DNA of 64,000 nucleotides from Fibrobacter succinogenes (lineage in GTDB: Bacteria; Fibrobacterota; Fibrobacteria; Fibrobacterales; Fibrobacteraceae). The first letter of the stretch is position 1. Each line of letters starts with the position of its first letter. The stretch is taken from positions 1 to 64,000 of the forward strand of contig NZ_CACZDK010000026.1 of NCBI RefSeq assembly GCF_902779965.1. The letters are read 5' to 3'. Positions 62,501-64,000 of this stretch are shown here, one piece after another. The translations under genes and the position numbers were made by a program. The notes below the pieces were generated by a model that was given only the letters and a program-made list of their open reading frames with translations, was not told the origin of the DNA and ran no database searches.

Positions 62501-63344
62501 AGTTACAGCGTTCGGCTATCTTGACCGTATTTTCGATGGCGCCCGGAATATGCCCGAACAATTCCACCATTTCTTTCTCGGTGCGGAAATAGAATTTTTC
62601 CGTCGGGAAACGTTTGTCCTCAAAACCGTTGAGCGTCACCTTGAGCGAAATACAGCGCAAGATCTTGTGAGCCGTAGCGTCTTCAGGCTTGATATAATGG
62701 ACATCGCCTACCGCCACCACTTCTCGCCCATACTTCTTTGCCAGTTCTACGTTAAATTCATTGACGCGCTTTTGCTGCGGAATCCCGTTGTCGCAAACAG
62801 AAATGTACAGATGGTCGTGATCAAAAATCTGATTCAGGCGGTCCATGTATTCAAGCGCCAAGGAATCGCGCCCTGCAGCCACATTCTGCCCATAGCGGCT
62901 AAAGAAGTCACCTGCAATCGCAATAACGCCTTCCTTGAACTGTTCAATCGTATCGAGCGGAACAGACGGAATTTCAGCCCAGCGGTCCCCATCTTCGTAA
63001 CGGTAACTCACGATGCGGAGCAGGTTGTAATAGCCTTTTTCGTTTTCGACAAGGAGCGTCAAACGTTCAAAAGTCGTTGGATCTTTCTGGCTTGCGCTCG
63101 GCGTATCCACGTAAATGTGGCAACCGTAAACGGTTTTGACCGGCGGGAGACCCTGTTCCTTACGCTTTTTGTTCAAATCTTTTCCGCGTGTCTGGATTTC
63201 CAAAATCCCAAACATGGCACCATGGTCCGTCAACGCAACGGCAGGTGCATTTTCTGCTGCGGCAGCCGCCAAAATATCATCAAGTCGGGCCGAAGCCTGC
63301 AAAATCGAAAATTCGGAATGAGTCTGTAAATGAACGAACGCCAT
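59487..63344 (-). CDS. dnaE: DNA polymerase III alpha subunit
   Basis: A 1285-residue replicative polymerase: PHP domain (HLQTHSEFSILQASARL, VALTDHGAMFG), polymerase core (GPGRGSAAGSLVTYI; catalytic PDIDTDFADRDR near 505), tandem HhH and an OB fold (GDTVVVGGVVIRMR). An insert of about 90 residues (about 325-415, rich in Lys, Asp and Glu) extends the region before the palm. No 3'-5' exonuclease is fused. The ATG at 63344 has no ribosome-binding site, and TAAATT lies six bases upstream. Confidence 0.95.
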   Translation of the reverse strand: MAFVHLQTHSEFSILQASARLDDILAAAAAENAPAVALTDHGAMFGILEIQTRGKDLNKKRKEQGLPPVKTVYGCHIYVDTPSASQKDPTTFERLTLLVENEKGYYNLLRIVSYRYEDGDRWAEIPSVPLDTIEQFKEGVIAIAGDFFSRYGQNVAAGRDSLALEYMDRLNQIFDHDHLYISVCDNGIPQQKRVNEFNVELAKKYGREVVAVGDVHYIKPEDATAHKILRCISLKVTLNGFEDKRFPTEKFYFRTEKEMVELFGHIPGAIENTVKIAERCNFTVKTGIGDEFWPRFKIPDEFLASDEYQSIKSIMKAEYDAEYPVVRERELKGVIKDRKKKVKANYCAEKGVAEDALTDEDNAEIDRLSQPEFFDEDDQKALKKNVHRWCKPGGDADIYITHLCNERLKWRFPDEDFKFPAHETDVGKRMYKELNCIRNMNVAGYLLIVWDFINWSREHGIPVGPGRGSAAGSLVTYIIGITDIDPLTFDLLFERFLNPERVSMPDIDTDFADRDRGRVIQYVTDKYGKECVGQIITYGMLKSKAVITDVARVLGIPPAEAKAITKLFPQRTLNFSLKQAWTGKDKKGNNLEDGYSPEPLQAMIGSRASYQNLWDVAKRLEDLPRQTGVHACGVVITPTPIYNLAPLYRAAPEDTPVVMYDKHYAEDIGLLKMDFLGLINLSIIQDTVKMVEQNRNIKLVMNKIPIDDKATFDLLGKGLTTTVFQFESPGMQKYLRELKPTRIFDLIAMNALYRPGPIDQIPHFIARKNGKEEIDCYHPDLEQVLGETYGVIVYQEQVMKLAQILGGYSLGGADNIRRIMAKKMPEKMAKLEPEFFQKCLDKGYDKAMIQKVWDAVLPFCGYAFNKSHAAAYAYVAYQTAYLKTHYGPEYMAASMTSKMGKTEDTVTIILECKRLGIEVLSPNINTSLGVFSANTKGQILYGLAGIRNVGIAVVEDVVAERERRGIYKDIFDFCKRVTEYQAAQPEKRPPLNKKVLECLIMAGALDDLPGSRAVQCATVDRALEVAMRSQEDKVKGQVSLFDLGGPAAMPNTAEVLEEAEEWTAMEMLNKERSVLGLFLSGHPLDEFRPELQGFTSCSLSEDEITRYVGDTVVVGGVVIRMRSIETKRGDTIGSGAIQDFHGEVEMFFKKDVWERLRDSVSIDDRVLVKGVLEQQRDRDGYQIIVEEVIQLDRVRCDMVSHIHVSLYSGMLTDEFLDKLEVEMKANLADEYSRGCEFVFHLETESGFEHVVLLKKYKVVYTQDLLQWLRTDLGALKVWVSNRAKR

Positions 63345-63501
63345 GCTAGCAATTTAGTAAATAGCTATGGGCGCGCTTCGCTTTGGGCTATGGGCACGCT
63401 TCGCTCTGGGGCACTTTGAGCTTTTCTAATTACAACAACCTCATACCCCATACCTGAAAGAGAGCCGTAGGCGACCGTGCCCATCACCAACATCTAATGT
63501 T
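63345..63501. repeat. Tandem and dispersed repeat upstream of dnaE
   Basis: GCTATGGGCGCGCTTCGCT and GCTATGGGCACGCTTCGCT are adjacent near-copies (about 24-base period). GGTATGAGG-type words on the other strand link it to the 1.6-kb tract. No gene is seen. Confidence 0.6.
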
Positions 63502-64000
63502 CTACTTCTCTTGCAAGGGATATGCAGCAAGGAGTTCGCGAACCTTTCCCGTCACGTTCCCATACTTGCGTTCGTACTGTTTTCGAACAGCCCATTCCTT
63601 CGGAAACGCAAGCATCGCCTGCAACCAAGACGCAGCAAGAGCCTTGCAAATTGCGACTTTCGAAAGTTTTTTCCCATCGCCAGATTGCCCAGGAACGCCT
63701 CCCTTCGCCATATTCAAATAGCGCACAAAACCGCGAACCGGAAGTTTTAAAATTTCAACAAAAGGCAAGAGCCGAATTGCCGAGCGCAAACGATTACGTT
63801 CTGAATAAAATAATTTCAACGGAGAATAGCGCACCGTTGTCATCGAGCGTTCATGATAAACTCTAGCCTCTGGGCAAAAGACGGTTTTGAACCCAGCCAA
63901 ATTATGACGGAAATACCATTCCGTTTCTTCAAAGAACAAGAAGAAACTCGCATCCATTTGGCCCACCGCCTGCGCCGCCGCCTTGCGGAAACTCATCACG
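63502..64000 (-). CDS. Glycosyltransferase family 2, C-terminal part, cut by the window edge
   Basis: About 166 residues of the C-terminal part of a GT2 enzyme: MDASFFLFFEETEW, FCPEARVYHERS and a basic membrane-proximal helix (RNRLRSAIRLLPFVEILK). These marks fit rhamnosyltransferase-like or similar surface-glycan transferases. The N-terminal catalytic half lies beyond the right edge. Confidence 0.8.
   Translation of the reverse strand, partial: VMSFRKAAAQAVGQMDASFFLFFEETEWYFRHNLAGFKTVFCPEARVYHERSMTTVRYSPLKLFYSERNRLRSAIRLLPFVEILKLPVRGFVRYLNMAKGGVPGQSGDGKKLSKVAICKALAASWLQAMLAFPKEWAVRKQYERKYGNVTGKVRELLAAYPLQEK

Noticed and set aside
1-64000. CRISPR arrays, tRNA or rRNA genes
   Set aside because: No regularly spaced identical repeats with unique spacers, no cloverleaf with CCA-type end and no rRNA landmarks were noticed; a tRNAscan or Infernal run would settle it.

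Overview
The window looks like chromosomal DNA of a Gram-negative member of Fibrobacter (Fibrobacterota). The inference rests on Ser-rich linkers after lipobox cysteines, a CotH/lamin-tail lipoprotein, the BamA-Skp pair, LpxB, GH57/DUF4912 glycogen genes, a purF with a long leader, and promoter-like TAnATTTG boxes of the kind known in the FCB group. No rRNA, tRNA or CRISPR array was seen.

Layout. 1-1613: ettA (apparent frameshift, runs off the left edge). 1.8-3.8 kb: small membrane protein, Vat-like acetyltransferase, SIMPL protein. 4.0-9.8 kb: accessory island with a radical SAM/SPASM enzyme, a zinc-ribbon protein and a Cys-rich protein in one operon, then McrBC. 9.8-13.1 kb: bamA-skp. 13.6-15.4 kb: paaK plus ACT protein. 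15.5-20.3 kb: CotH lipoprotein and ClC channel. 20.4-25.3 kb: second accessory island (ORF6N/PLD-like protein, SF1 helicase with nuclease-like insert, DUF4160 gene pair). 25.4-28.6 kb: valS followed by repeated copies of its own 3' end alternating with a structured repeat. 28.7-31.1 kb: two lipoproteins. 31.3-32.8 kb: purF. 33.0-38.4 kb: tandem array of five secreted paralogues, two frame-broken. 38.5-42.8 kb: glycosyltransferase/flippase operon. 42.9-47.0 kb: SRPBCC-like protein, UbiD decarboxylase, secreted metalloprotease. 47.1-52.7 kb: GH57 branching enzyme, DUF4912 protein with histone-H1-like tail, outer-membrane barrel, lipoprotein. 53-54.3 kb: thrC. 55-56.3 kb: unknown protein. 56.4-63.3 kb: mutL, lpxB, dnaE. 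63.5-64 kb: partial GT2.

The strongest candidate for something undescribed is the valS 3' region (28.0-28.5 kb). The last ~40 codons of valS switch codon usage. An 85-nt structured element follows, then a displaced copy of the valS C-terminus with codon usage like the valS body, then a second, nearly identical element, then a third short copy of the valS end. The two elements differ at four positions, two of which compensate each other in a hairpin. Related cores occur near 24.5 kb and 54.5 kb. This looks like a small mobile or recombining RNA/DNA element that lands in a gene's 3' end and supplies a replacement tail. Second is the paralogue array ending in a conserved IIRNDGSIEYGPKSG motif. 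Third is the radical SAM/zinc-ribbon operon beside McrBC. All calls are from reading the sequence; no database search was possible.
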